A model generated the notes under the pieces. The model did not search any database, was not told the origin of the DNA, and saw only the letters and a list, made by a program, of their open reading frames with translations. A stretch of 64,000 bases of DNA from Bordetella genomosp. 10 (GTDB taxonomy: Bacteria > Pseudomonadota > Gammaproteobacteria > Burkholderiales > Burkholderiaceae_B): positions 558,001 to 622,000 of the forward strand of contig NZ_NEVM01000002.1 of NCBI RefSeq assembly GCF_002261225.1, read 5' to 3'. Positions 35,527 through 43,336 of this stretch are shown here, piece after piece; the first letter of the stretch is position 1, and each line of letters begins with the position of its first letter. The position numbers and the translations under genes are program-made.

Positions 35527-37092
35527 CTAGCGGGCGGGTTTCCACTTGGCCAGGTACAGGCGCTGCATGCCGTCCGCGGCCTGGGGATAGTCGAGGTCGG
35601 GCGAGAGCAGGAAGTTCTGCGTGAACTCGTACAGCGGCACCCAGTAGGCCTGTTCGGCCAGTCTCGTCACGGCCTGCTTGCCGGCCTTGAGCCGGGCCTG
35701 CGCATCGGTGGTCGACATCAAGGCGGCGAGGGCGTCGTACAGTTGCGGGTCATGGTGAAAATCGCTGGGCGAATTCCGGCCCAGCAGGTTGGGCAACAGC
35801 GCGCCGATATCGGCGATGCCGACCGAGCCGTTGTTCTCGAAATAGGCCGGCAATTGGTTGTCGTCGCGCGCCTTGACGAGCGCCGGCTGCTTGACCATGC
35901 GCAGGTTGGCGTTGATGCCGGCCTTGCGCCACATGGCGACCACCGCTTCCAGCGAGTCCTGTTCGCGCGACGCCCACAGGTCGAAGGAGATGCCGTTCGG
36001 ATAGCCGGCTTCGGCCAGCAGGCGTTTGGCCCGCGCGGGGTCGTAAGCGTACTTCGGCACGTCCTGGGCGCAGGCGAACTGCACGGGCAGGCAGGGCGTG
36101 TCCGCCGGCGCGGCGCTGCCGCGCAGCAGCGATTTGGCGATCGCGGCGCGGTCGACCGCATAGTTCAGCGCCTGCCGCACCTGGAGCTTGGTAAACGGAT
36201 TGTCCGCGCCCGTGCGGCCGGCGGCGTCGAGGACGATGAAGCCGATGCGCATGGAGGGCGACGATTGGAAAACGGCCTGGCCGGAGCCTGCCATCGATTC
36301 GGCGATATCCGTGGGCACGTTGTAGGCCCACTGGGCGCCGCCCGATATGATTTCGGCCGCCTGGGTGGCGTAGTCCGGGATGACGCGGAAAACGATCTTC
36401 GAAATGGCCGCATTGGCCTTGGGCGAGTCGCCGCGGTATCCCGCATATTTTTCGAGCACGAGATCCCGGCCGGGCAGGAAGGACACGACCTTGTAGGGGC
36501 CCGTGCCTATCAGCTTTCCGGATTGCGCCTCGACGTCCAGGCCGCCTGTGCCGTCGCCGCGGTCATAGGTGCCTTTCTTCACCACGCGTCCGCCTGTCGC
36601 CAGGAAGTCCAGGACCAGCGGATTCGGTTCCTTCAAATGAAAAACCACGGTGCCGGGCGTTGCGCCCGGTTCGACGCCGGCAAGCCAGCGCCGGAAGGTG
36701 CCGGCTTTTTGCGCCTTGTTGTCGGGATCGATGATGGTCTTGAACGTATAGACAACGTCGTCGACGCCCAGTTTGCTGCCGTCATGGAATTGCACGTCGT
36801 CGCGCAGGGTGACTTCGAGGGTGGTCGGGTCGAGATAACGATAAGACCGCGCAACCAGAGGCTGGGCTTTTTGCGTCGCGGGATCGATATAGAACAGCGC
36901 ATCGTCGACCAGCAGGCTGATGATCTCGTTTTCCCGGGAGGTGGAGTTGAAATTGTCCAGCACCAGGATTTCGCGGGCGACCACCGCGACCAATGTGTCG
37001 TCGGCGCGGCTGGCGAGCGCGGCCGGCGTGGCCAGCGCGAACGCCGCCGACAGGAGGCCCATGCAAAGGCCTCGCAGGCAAAGCAACTTCAT
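35527..37092 (-). CDS. ABC transporter substrate-binding protein, family 5
   Basis: A 521-residue periplasmic receptor with a signal peptide (GLLSAAFALATPAALA). The family 5 segments VTLRDDVQFHDGSKLGVDDVVYTF and AVDRAAIAKSLLRG are present. It is the first gene of the importer-allantoicase operon, so the ligand is probably a ureide or a small peptide used as nitrogen source. A promoter and a perfect inverted repeat lie directly upstream. Confidence 0.9.
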   Translation of the reverse strand: MKLLCLRGLCMGLLSAAFALATPAALASRADDTLVAVVAREILVLDNFNSTSRENEIISLLVDDALFYIDPATQKAQPLVARSYRYLDPTTLEVTLRDDVQFHDGSKLGVDDVVYTFKTIIDPDNKAQKAGTFRRWLAGVEPGATPGTVVFHLKEPNPLVLDFLATGGRVVKKGTYDRGDGTGGLDVEAQSGKLIGTGPYKVVSFLPGRDLVLEKYAGYRGDSPKANAAISKIVFRVIPDYATQAAEIISGGAQWAYNVPTDIAESMAGSGQAVFQSSPSMRIGFIVLDAAGRTGADNPFTKLQVRQALNYAVDRAAIAKSLLRGSAAPADTPCLPVQFACAQDVPKYAYDPARAKRLLAEAGYPNGISFDLWASREQDSLEAVVAMWRKAGINANLRMVKQPALVKARDDNQLPAYFENNGSVGIADIGALLPNLLGRNSPSDFHHDPQLYDALAALMSTTDAQARLKAGKQAVTRLAEQAYWVPLYEFTQNFLLSPDLDYPQAADGMQRLYLAKWKPAR

Positions 37093-37112
37093 CGTTCATT
37101 CCCCTTGAGTCT

Positions 37113-37142
37113 GCAACTGGTCTGACTGGCCCGACCAGTTGC
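37113..37142. promoter_or_regulatory. Inverted repeat, candidate FadR-type operator
   Basis: Perfect 10-base arms GCAACTGGTC (37113-37122) and GACCAGTTGC (37133-37142) flank a 10-base loop. Each arm plus loop fits the ACTGGTC-N-GAC layout used by FadR-subfamily GntR proteins. It lies just downstream of the predicted -10, where a repressor would block transcription of the importer operon. Confidence 0.5.
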
Positions 37143-37154
37143 GCGTTTTGGGGA

Positions 37155-37184
37155 AATCTACTGCGTCGCAGCAAAGGGTGTCAA
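37155..37184 (-). promoter_or_regulatory. Predicted sigma-70 promoter of the ABC importer operon
   Basis: On the minus strand a consensus -35 TTGACA (37184-37179) and a -10-like TAGATT (37160-37155) are 18 bases apart. Start of transcription would fall near 37148, right before the inverted repeat at 37113-37142. Confidence 0.6.
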
Positions 37185-37233
37185 GGCTTTCGCACTAGGG
37201 GAAAACGCGCTCCTCGCGCCGGCAAGGGCCTGT

Positions 37234-37839
37234 CTAGCGCCGGGGCGCGCCGACCTGGCTGCCCGCGCCGTTGCCGCGCAGGCTGAAGCCCAGTCCTATC
37301 CATCCTATGCCGGCGAAGATGAGGTCGATGGCGAGCAGCGTGCCGAGTATGTAGAGGCTGGACGTGGGCCAGTGCGACAGGATCAGCAGGCCGAGAATGA
37401 GGGTGATGCAGCCCGACAGGATGATCCACCCGCGGGGCGCCCCCGATTGCATGTTGACGGCAAGCACGATGCGCATGATGCCCGACACGACCAGCACCGC
37501 GCCGAGAACCAGCGTGAACAGGGTCGCGGCCAGCAGCGGATTCTGGAAGGTGACGAAGCCGGCGACGATGTAGAGGACGCCCAGCAGCGCCCAAAGCAGA
37601 CATTTGCTCCAGGACTTGATCTGGAATGCGTGGATGACTTCGGCGACGCCGGAGATCAGCATCATGATGCCGACCATATAAACGCTGGCGACGGTGGCCA
37701 TCACCACGCTGCCCAAGGCGATGAAGCCCGTAACCAGGAAGATGACGCCCAGCCCGACGATCCAGCCCCATTTGGCGCGCAGCGGCGCGATGGCGCCGCC
37801 GAGATCGAAGGCGGTCAGTTTTTCGTCCGTGTCGTTCAA
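37234..37839 (-). CDS. HdeD family acid-resistance membrane protein
   Basis: A 201-residue integral membrane protein with six hydrophobic segments in pairs and the HdeD pattern GWIVGLGVIFLVTGFIALG, then LWALLGVLYIVAGF. Translation most likely starts at TTG (37839-37837), because GGAG lies six bases before it and no ATG in frame fits. HdeD-like proteins are linked to acid stress in enterics; function here is not shown. It stands alone. Confidence 0.8.
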   Translation of the reverse strand: MNDTDEKLTAFDLGGAIAPLRAKWGWIVGLGVIFLVTGFIALGSVVMATVASVYMVGIMMLISGVAEVIHAFQIKSWSKCLLWALLGVLYIVAGFVTFQNPLLAATLFTLVLGAVLVVSGIMRIVLAVNMQSGAPRGWIILSGCITLILGLLILSHWPTSSLYILGTLLAIDLIFAGIGWIGLGFSLRGNGAGSQVGAPRR

Positions 37840-38239
37840 GATAATCTCCTCATCGTTTCGCTCAAGCCCATGGACCGTCTGCGTGCGGAGACCCCGGCCG
37901 ACGCTGGCCGGACGGTGCCGGGAAGCGCGGACCCTGCACGTCGCATCGCTGCCACGATAGGGTGTTACACAGGTGCAAGGATAGCGCAAAAGCGAAGAAT
38001 GGCCCCGTCCGGGATGTGTTTTCCCCGGCGGCATATGTCGTCGCGGCCGCGGTCCCCGATCGCACCGCGCGCAGCGGGCGGCGCATCGCTTCATGCCGTC
38101 TTCCAGGTCCCGTTGCCAAGACAGCCATAGAACCCTGGGTTCTTTTTTACCGACTTTTAATTCATTTGTATCCGTTCCATTAGGGCCTAGATTGTGGGTT
38201 CCGCGCCGTTGCCGCATTACTCCTACGGAATTCACCGAC
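37840..38239. other. Intergenic region of 400 bases before the encapsulin operon
   Basis: This divergent gap separates the HdeD-like gene from the rhodanese gene. A terminator-like hairpin at 38129-38148 is followed by an AT-rich stretch and a possible -10 TAGATT at 38188-38193. The part from 37900 to 38120 shows no convincing gene. A leader or small RNA is possible but not supported beyond the hairpin. Confidence 0.5.
38129..38148 (+). terminator. Terminator-like hairpin with U-tract
   Basis: AGAACC and GGTTCT pair around a 3-base loop and run directly into six T residues. No plus-strand gene lies upstream within the gap, so it would end a short untranslated RNA or act as a roadblock before the encapsulin operon. 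Confidence 0.4.
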
Positions 38240-38737
38240 ATGAGCTACGACACCCTGGAAGAAGCCACCACCTCCGATCGCGTTCTCGCCGCGCCCCTGG
38301 CGTCGGCGCTGGCCAAGGCGCGCGACAGCGAGCTTGCCTACGCCGGCAGCGTCACTCCCGAGGACGCCTGGGCCCTGGCGCAAGCGGGCGACGCGGTCCT
38401 CGTGGACGTGCGTTCGGAGGAAGAGCGCAAGTTCGTCGGCTACATCCCCGGCAGCGTGCACGTCGCATGGGCGACAGGCACCCAGTTGACGCGTAATCCG
38501 CGCTTCGTCCGCGAGCTCGAATCCAAGCTGGCCTCGGCGGGAGGAAAGCAAGCGGTGGCGGTGCTGTTGTGCCGCAGCGGCAAACGGTCCGCCGCCGCCG
38601 CCGAAGCGGCGGCCAAGGCCGGCTTCGCGTATGTGTTCAACGTCCTGGAGGGGTTCGAGGGCGAGATCGACGAGCGGCAGCGCCGCGGATTCAGCAACGG
38701 CTGGCGTTTCCGTGGCCTGCCCTGGATCCAGGATTGA
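38240..38737 (+). CDS. Rhodanese-like sulfurtransferase of the encapsulin operon
   Basis: A 165-residue single rhodanese domain. The active-site loop is CRSGKRS with Cys111, and the domain start VLVDVRSEEERKFVGYIPGS is clear. It would carry a persulfide and transfer sulfane sulfur, probably to or from the desulfurase encoded at 40933. The serine acetyltransferase ATG follows one base after its stop. The ribosome site is weak (ACGGAA). Confidence 0.88.
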   Translation: MSYDTLEEATTSDRVLAAPLASALAKARDSELAYAGSVTPEDAWALAQAGDAVLVDVRSEEERKFVGYIPGSVHVAWATGTQLTRNPRFVRELESKLASAGGKQAVAVLLCRSGKRSAAAAEAAAKAGFAYVFNVLEGFEGEIDERQRRGFSNGWRFRGLPWIQD

Positions 38738-38738
38738 T

Positions 38739-39674
38739 ATGGCGACCTTCGACCTGGCGGACGTGGTGCGCGAACTGGACGGCATCCGCGCCGCATGGCG
38801 TACCGCGCAGCAGCGGACGCGAGATCCGGGCGAGCGCGAGTTTCCCTCGCGCGAGGTCCTGGCCGATGCCTTCGAGAAGCTCAAGCGCGCGCTGTTTCCC
38901 ATGCGGCTCGGACCGGCGGACATGCGCCACGAGAGCGAGAACTTCTACGTCGGCTACACCCTGGATGCCGCGCTGCAGATCCTGCTGGACCAGGCCACGC
39001 TGGAGTTCCGGCGCAACGGGTTCGATGAGCAGGAGGGCGGGGCGGCGCGGCGCGCCGCCGAGGCCATGCGGCAATTCGCGGCGGCCCTGCCGCAGGTGCG
39101 CCGCATCCTGGACGAGGACGTGCTGGCCGCCTTCCAGGGCGACCCCGCGGCGCGCAACGTCGACGAGGTCCTGCTGTGCTACCCGGGCATTCATGCCTTG
39201 ATCCATCACCGGCTCGCGCATGAGCTTCACCGGCTGGGCTTGACCCTGCTGGCGCGCATCGCGGCCGAGATCTCGCACGGCGATACGGGTATCGACATCC
39301 ATCCGGGCGCCCGGATCGGCCCCGGGTGTTTCATCGACCATGGCACGGGCGTCGTCATCGGCGAGACGGCGCGGATAGGCAGGCGGGTGCGGATATATCA
39401 GGCCGTCACGCTGGGCGCCAAGCGCTTCGTGAAGGATGCCGAGGGCAAGCTGGAGAAAGGGCTGGACCGTCACCCCGTGGTCGAGGACGACGTGGTGATC
39501 TACGCCGGCGCGACCATACTGGGCCGGATCACGCTTGGACGCGGGGCCGTTATCGGCGGCAATGTCTGGATTACCGAGGACGTGCCGCCGGGGACTTCCG
39601 TCACGCAGGCGGGGCCTCGCAGCACGGCGCGGCCGGCGCCGATCCCGGACGCGGCGCGAGAGACGGTGCAATGA
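38739..39674 (+). CDS. Serine O-acetyltransferase (EpsC/CysE-like)
   Basis: A 311-residue protein with an N-terminal helical part and a C-terminal left-handed beta-helix of hexapeptide repeats (GIDIHPGARIGPGCFIDHGT as its start). The catalytic His-containing HGTGVVIGETARIG is intact. It makes O-acetylserine, the cysteine precursor, from serine and acetyl-CoA. The C-terminal tail ends in Gln, not the Ile needed by CysE to dock with cysteine synthase. It overlaps the XRE gene by four bases. Confidence 0.9.
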   Translation: MATFDLADVVRELDGIRAAWRTAQQRTRDPGEREFPSREVLADAFEKLKRALFPMRLGPADMRHESENFYVGYTLDAALQILLDQATLEFRRNGFDEQEGGAARRAAEAMRQFAAALPQVRRILDEDVLAAFQGDPAARNVDEVLLCYPGIHALIHHRLAHELHRLGLTLLARIAAEISHGDTGIDIHPGARIGPGCFIDHGTGVVIGETARIGRRVRIYQAVTLGAKRFVKDAEGKLEKGLDRHPVVEDDVVIYAGATILGRITLGRGAVIGGNVWITEDVPPGTSVTQAGPRSTARPAPIPDAARETVQ

Positions 39675-39904
39675 GCCAGGAGTTTCTGCGGATCTTCGGA
39701 CGCACGGTGCGCACCCTGCGCCGCACCCAGGGCTGGTCACAGGAGCAATTGGCCGAACGGTCGGCGCTCGACCGGTCCTATATCGGCGAGATCGAACGCG
39801 CCAATGCGGTGGCGTCGATCGTGACGGCGAACAAGCTGGCGCGCGCGCTGAACGTGGATCTGGCCACGCTGCTCGCTCAATGCGGCGACGTCCCCGCCGA
39901 TTGA
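39671..39904 (+). CDS. Small XRE-family HTH regulator
   Basis: A 77-residue protein that is almost only a Cro/CI-type HTH: VRTLRRTQGWSQEQLAERSALDRSYIGEIE. The ATG overlaps the serine acetyltransferase stop (ATGA). It is too small for an effector domain, so it may read the signal through a partner or simply set expression level. The likely target is the operon's own promoter or the shell gene's leader. Confidence 0.83.
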   Translation: MSQEFLRIFGRTVRTLRRTQGWSQEQLAERSALDRSYIGEIERANAVASIVTANKLARALNVDLATLLAQCGDVPAD

Positions 39905-39991
39905 TGGCTATAGCCTGTTGTCGCCGGCCGGGCGGGCCGCCAGACTACGCCTCATATTTTTCCTCATTGTTTGTTTATTTCGGAGAGCCAT

Positions 39992-40924
39992 ATGAGTGCC
40001 ACCGTTGGCGGGACCGTTGCCCTGGGCGACAACGGCGCGAGGCAGTTAGCCAATGCCACCAAGACCGTTCCGCAGCTTGAGACCATCAGCCCGCGATGGC
40101 TCACGCATCTGTTGCAGTGGGTGCCGGTCGAGGCCGGCATCTACCGGTTGAACAAGGTCAGGAATCCGGAGAACATCAAGGTCACGTGCACCGTGCGCGA
40201 AACGGAGAACCAGCTCCCGCGCACCTTCGTCGAGTACGAAGAGCAGCCGCGCGAATATTTCCTGAATGCCGTCAGCACGGTCCTGGATGTGCATACGCGG
40301 ATCTCGGACCTTTACAGCAGCCCGCATGACCAGATCAAGGAGCAATTGCGGCTGACGATCGAAACCATCAAGGAAAACCAGGAAAGCGAACTGATCAACA
40401 ATCCGGACTATGGGCTGCTGTCCCAGGTTTCCGAAGACCAGCGCATTTTCCCGCTCACCGGGGCGCCGACGCCGGACGACCTCGACGAGCTGCTGACCAA
40501 GGTCTGGAAAGAGCCTGCCTTCTTCCTCGCCCATCCGCGCGCGATCGCCGCCTTCGGCCGCGAGGCGACGCGGCGCGGCACGCCGCCACCGACGATCAGT
40601 CTGTTCGGATCGCAGTTCGTCACCTGGCGCGGCATTCCGCTGATTCCGTCGAACAAGGTGCCCGTGGCCAACGGCAAGAGCAAGATCCTGCTGCTGCGCG
40701 TGGGCGACAAGCGCCAGGGCGTGGTGGGTCTTTACCAGCCGGGCTTGCCGGGCGAGCAGAGTCCCGGTTTGTCGGTGCGTTTCATGGGCATCAACAACCA
40801 TGCCATCGCGTCCTATCTCATATCGCTGTACTGCTCGCTGGCCGTGCTGACCACCGACGCGCTGGCGGTGCTGGACGACGTCGAAATCGACAAGTACCAC
40901 GACTATCCCGATACCTACAAGTAG
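39992..40924 (+). CDS. Family 2A encapsulin shell protein
   Basis: This 310-residue protein matches family 2A encapsulins (SrpI-like), HK97-fold subunits that assemble into icosahedral protein shells. Recognisable parts are the N-terminal arm ending in TISPRWLTHLLQWVPVEAGIYRLN, the spine-helix region PREYFLNAVSTVLDVHTRI, the segment GTPPPTISLFGSQFVTWRG and the C-terminal LPGEQSPGLSVRFMGIN. No cyclic-nucleotide-binding insertion is present, which separates it from family 2B. GGAG (39982-39985) supports the ATG at 39992. The cargo gene follows after eight bases. Confidence 0.9.
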   Translation: MSATVGGTVALGDNGARQLANATKTVPQLETISPRWLTHLLQWVPVEAGIYRLNKVRNPENIKVTCTVRETENQLPRTFVEYEEQPREYFLNAVSTVLDVHTRISDLYSSPHDQIKEQLRLTIETIKENQESELINNPDYGLLSQVSEDQRIFPLTGAPTPDDLDELLTKVWKEPAFFLAHPRAIAAFGREATRRGTPPPTISLFGSQFVTWRGIPLIPSNKVPVANGKSKILLLRVGDKRQGVVGLYQPGLPGEQSPGLSVRFMGINNHAIASYLISLYCSLAVLTTDALAVLDDVEIDKYHDYPDTYK

Positions 40925-40932
40925 GCCGCGCG

Positions 40933-42804
40933 ATGAGTCATCCCGATTCTTCCCCACGTTTCGCCGCGCTGGCGGGCAGCGCGCCGGCCGCGCCCGAGGC
41001 GCCCATCGATGCGGGCGAGCTGGCCAGGCTGGCCAATGCCTTCTTCTCGGCGCTGCCGGGACGCCAGCCGGACTTGCCGGCGCCGTCGACCGTGCCCGCC
41101 GGCGTGCAGGCGCCGTTGAATGTCGCGCCGCCCGCCTCGCCGCTGGCCAGTCCCGCCGGCCTGGGACCCGGCGTGCCGGGCACGCCCGTTCCTCCCGGCT
41201 ACGCGCCGGGCGTGAACCTGGCGCCGGCTTCGCCCGCGCAGCTCCCGTCGCTGGCGCATCGCGCGCCGGCGCTGGCGCCGCATGCGCCGACCGGCTCGGG
41301 TGTGCCGGACCGCGTGTATTCGGAGCTTCCCGCCTATGAGCCGAGGGTGGGGGCGGCCGTCACCGGCGTCACGCCGGTCGCGCCGATCGCCGCGCCGGCG
41401 GGCGCCGCGTCCGTCGCGCCCTATTATTTCCTGCAAGCCGCGCCTTCCGCGGAGCCCCGTTATTACTTCGTGGATGCGGTGCAACTGCCCGATGGCTACG
41501 TCACGCCGGAGACGCCGGGCGCGCGCGATCCGGCGCGCCACGGCGCGGCCGGGCAAGGCGGGGCGGCCCGAGCCGCCGCGCCGTTCGACGTCCATGCGGT
41601 GCGGCGCGACTTCCCGGTCTTGCAGGAACGGGTCAACGGCCGCCAACTGGTCTGGTTCGACAACGCGGCGACGACGCACAAGCCACAGAGCGTGATCGAC
41701 CGGCTGGCGTACTTCTACGCGCATGAGAACTCCAACATCCACCGCGCCGCGCATGCGCTGGCCGCGCGCGCCACGGACGCCTACGAGGGCGCGCGGGAAA
41801 CGGTGCGGCGTTTCATCAACGCGCCCGACGTCAACGAAGTGATCTTCGTGCGCGGCACCACCGAGGCCATCAACCTGGTGGCCAAGAGCTGGGGCGCGCA
41901 GCACGTGGGCGAGGGCGACGAGATCATCGTTTCGCACCTGGAACATCACGCCAACATCGTGCCCTGGCAGCAACTGGCCTCGGCCAAGGGCGCCCGACTG
42001 CGCGTCATTCCGGTGGACGATTCCGGACAGGTCCTGCTGGACGAGTACCGGAAACTGCTCTGCAGCCGCACCCGCATCGTCGCGATCACGCAGGTGTCCA
42101 ACGCGCTGGGGACGGTCACGCCGGTGAAGGCGATCGTCGAGATGGCGCACCGGGCGGGGGCGCGCGTGCTGGTCGACGGCGCGCAATCGGTGTCGCACAT
42201 GCGCGTCGACGTGCAGGAACTGGATGCGGACTTCTTCGTGTTCTCCGGCCACAAGATTTTCGGGCCGACCGGAATCGGTGCGGTGTGGGGCAAGCGCGAA
42301 GTCCTGGAGGACATGCCGCCTTGGCAGGGCGGGGGCAACATGATCGCCGACGTCACCTTCGAGAAGACCGTCTATCAGCCCATTCCCAACAAGTTCGAGG
42401 CGGGCACCGGCAATATCGCCGACGCCGTCGGCCTGGGCGCGGCGCTGGACTACGTCATGCGCCTGGGCATCGAGAATATCGGCCGCTACGAACATGACCT
42501 GCTGGTCTACGGAATGGCGGGATTGGGCGCGATCGAGGGCGTGAGGCTGGTCGGCACCGCGCGGGAGAAGGCCAGCGTCATGTCCTTCGTGCTCGCCGGG
42601 TACACCACGGAGGAAGTGGGCCAGGCCCTGAACGAAGAGGGCATCGCCGTGCGCACCGGCCACCATTGCGCGCAACCCATATTGCGCCGTTACGGCTTGG
42701 AGACGACCGTGCGCCCGTCCCTGGCGTTCTATAACACCTACGAGGAAATCGACCGGCTGCTGGCGGTGGTCCAGCGGCTGTCCTCGGCCCGCCGTACGGC
42801 GTGA
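40933..42804 (+). CDS. Cysteine desulfurase, encapsulin cargo with N-terminal targeting segment
   Basis: The 623-residue protein has two parts. Residues 1-216 are Pro/Ala-rich and disordered-looking, without Lys, Cys or Trp and with about 40 prolines; they hold a predicted helix LARLANAFFSALPG (30-43) and two YYF motifs (164-167, 177-180). Residues 217-623 form a SufS-type desulfurase: HH338-339, Asp415, PLP-Lys441 in SGHKIFGPTG and persulfide Cys579 in RTGHHCAQP. The extension is the family 2A cargo-loading region. All catalytic residues are intact. Confidence 0.93.
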   Translation: MSHPDSSPRFAALAGSAPAAPEAPIDAGELARLANAFFSALPGRQPDLPAPSTVPAGVQAPLNVAPPASPLASPAGLGPGVPGTPVPPGYAPGVNLAPASPAQLPSLAHRAPALAPHAPTGSGVPDRVYSELPAYEPRVGAAVTGVTPVAPIAAPAGAASVAPYYFLQAAPSAEPRYYFVDAVQLPDGYVTPETPGARDPARHGAAGQGGAARAAAPFDVHAVRRDFPVLQERVNGRQLVWFDNAATTHKPQSVIDRLAYFYAHENSNIHRAAHALAARATDAYEGARETVRRFINAPDVNEVIFVRGTTEAINLVAKSWGAQHVGEGDEIIVSHLEHHANIVPWQQLASAKGARLRVIPVDDSGQVLLDEYRKLLCSRTRIVAITQVSNALGTVTPVKAIVEMAHRAGARVLVDGAQSVSHMRVDVQELDADFFVFSGHKIFGPTGIGAVWGKREVLEDMPPWQGGGNMIADVTFEKTVYQPIPNKFEAGTGNIADAVGLGAALDYVMRLGIENIGRYEHDLLVYGMAGLGAIEGVRLVGTAREKASVMSFVLAGYTTEEVGQALNEEGIAVRTGHHCAQPILRRYGLETTVRPSLAFYNTYEEIDRLLAVVQRLSSARRTA

Positions 42805-42811
42805 CGGCGCC

Positions 42812-42830
42812 GGCCCGGGGGCGCCGGGCC
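42812..42830 (+). terminator. GC-rich hairpin after the desulfurase gene
   Basis: GGCCCGG and CCGGGCC form a perfect 7-bp stem with a 5-base loop, starting eight bases after the stop codon. There is no immediate U-tract, so it may only stabilise the 3' end or help Rho-dependent termination. Confidence 0.45.
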
Positions 42831-42860
42831 GCATCGTCGAATGCCGCTTGCTTTTTAAAT

Positions 42861-42879
42861 TGTGATTCTTATAATCACA
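42861..42879. promoter_or_regulatory. Rrf2 operator candidate, copy 1
   Basis: TGTGATT and AATCACA are perfect inverted arms with a 5-base centre (TGTGAT-N7-ATCACA). It lies immediately before the Rrf2 ATG. An identical architecture occurs before the dehydrogenase gene at 43337. Confidence 0.65.
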
Positions 42880-42882
42880 TTC

Positions 42883-43308
42883 ATGTCGCAGACGAACGTT
42901 CAATTCTCCGTCGCCTCGCATGTCATGGCGGCGCTGGGTGTGCTCGGTGGTGAGCCGGTGCGTTCGTCGGCGCTTGCCGAAAGCGTGAACGCCGACCCCA
43001 GTTTCGTCCGCCGCGTGATTTCCAAGTTGGCGAAAGCCGGCCTGGTCGTCACGACGCGGGGAAAGAACGGCGCCTGTACGCTGGCAAGGCCGCCGGCGCA
43101 AATTACCTTGCTCGATATCTATCGCGCAAGCGCGGCGCCGGAGGCCTTTGCCGTGCATTCGTATACGGTCGCCGAGAATTGCCAGGTCAGCAGGAACATA
43201 AAGTTCTGCATGGAGAAAGTGCTGCGCGAGGCGCAGGAAGGCTTCGAGCAGCGGCTGGCCAGGCAAACGCTGGCGGACGTCGTCGCGACCATCCAGGCCG
43301 CCGGGTAG
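42883..43308 (+). CDS. Rrf2 family transcriptional regulator
   Basis: A 141-residue winged-helix regulator with SALAESVNADPSFVRRVISKLAKAGLV as recognition region and two Cys (AENCQVSRNIKFCMEKV) in the C-terminal part. It is of the YwnA-like size class. The ATG at 42883 is chosen because a GTG at 42862 lies inside the operator. Two matching operators suggest control of itself and of the SDR gene at 43400. The Cys pair may sense redox or electrophiles. Confidence 0.88.
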   Translation: MSQTNVQFSVASHVMAALGVLGGEPVRSSALAESVNADPSFVRRVISKLAKAGLVVTTRGKNGACTLARPPAQITLLDIYRASAAPEAFAVHSYTVAENCQVSRNIKFCMEKVLREAQEGFEQRLARQTLADVVATIQAAG

Positions 43309-43336
43309 CGTTTTCGGCTATTTTTTTGGCCTTTAT

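Noticed and set aside
39992..40924. HK97-fold shell protein taken as a prophage capsid
   Set aside because: No terminase, portal, protease or tail genes lie nearby, and the neighbours are sulfur enzymes, so it is an encapsulin and not a phage remnant.
42862..42884. GTG at 42862 as the Rrf2 start
   Set aside because: It lies inside the perfect operator palindrome and adds seven residues not expected in the family.
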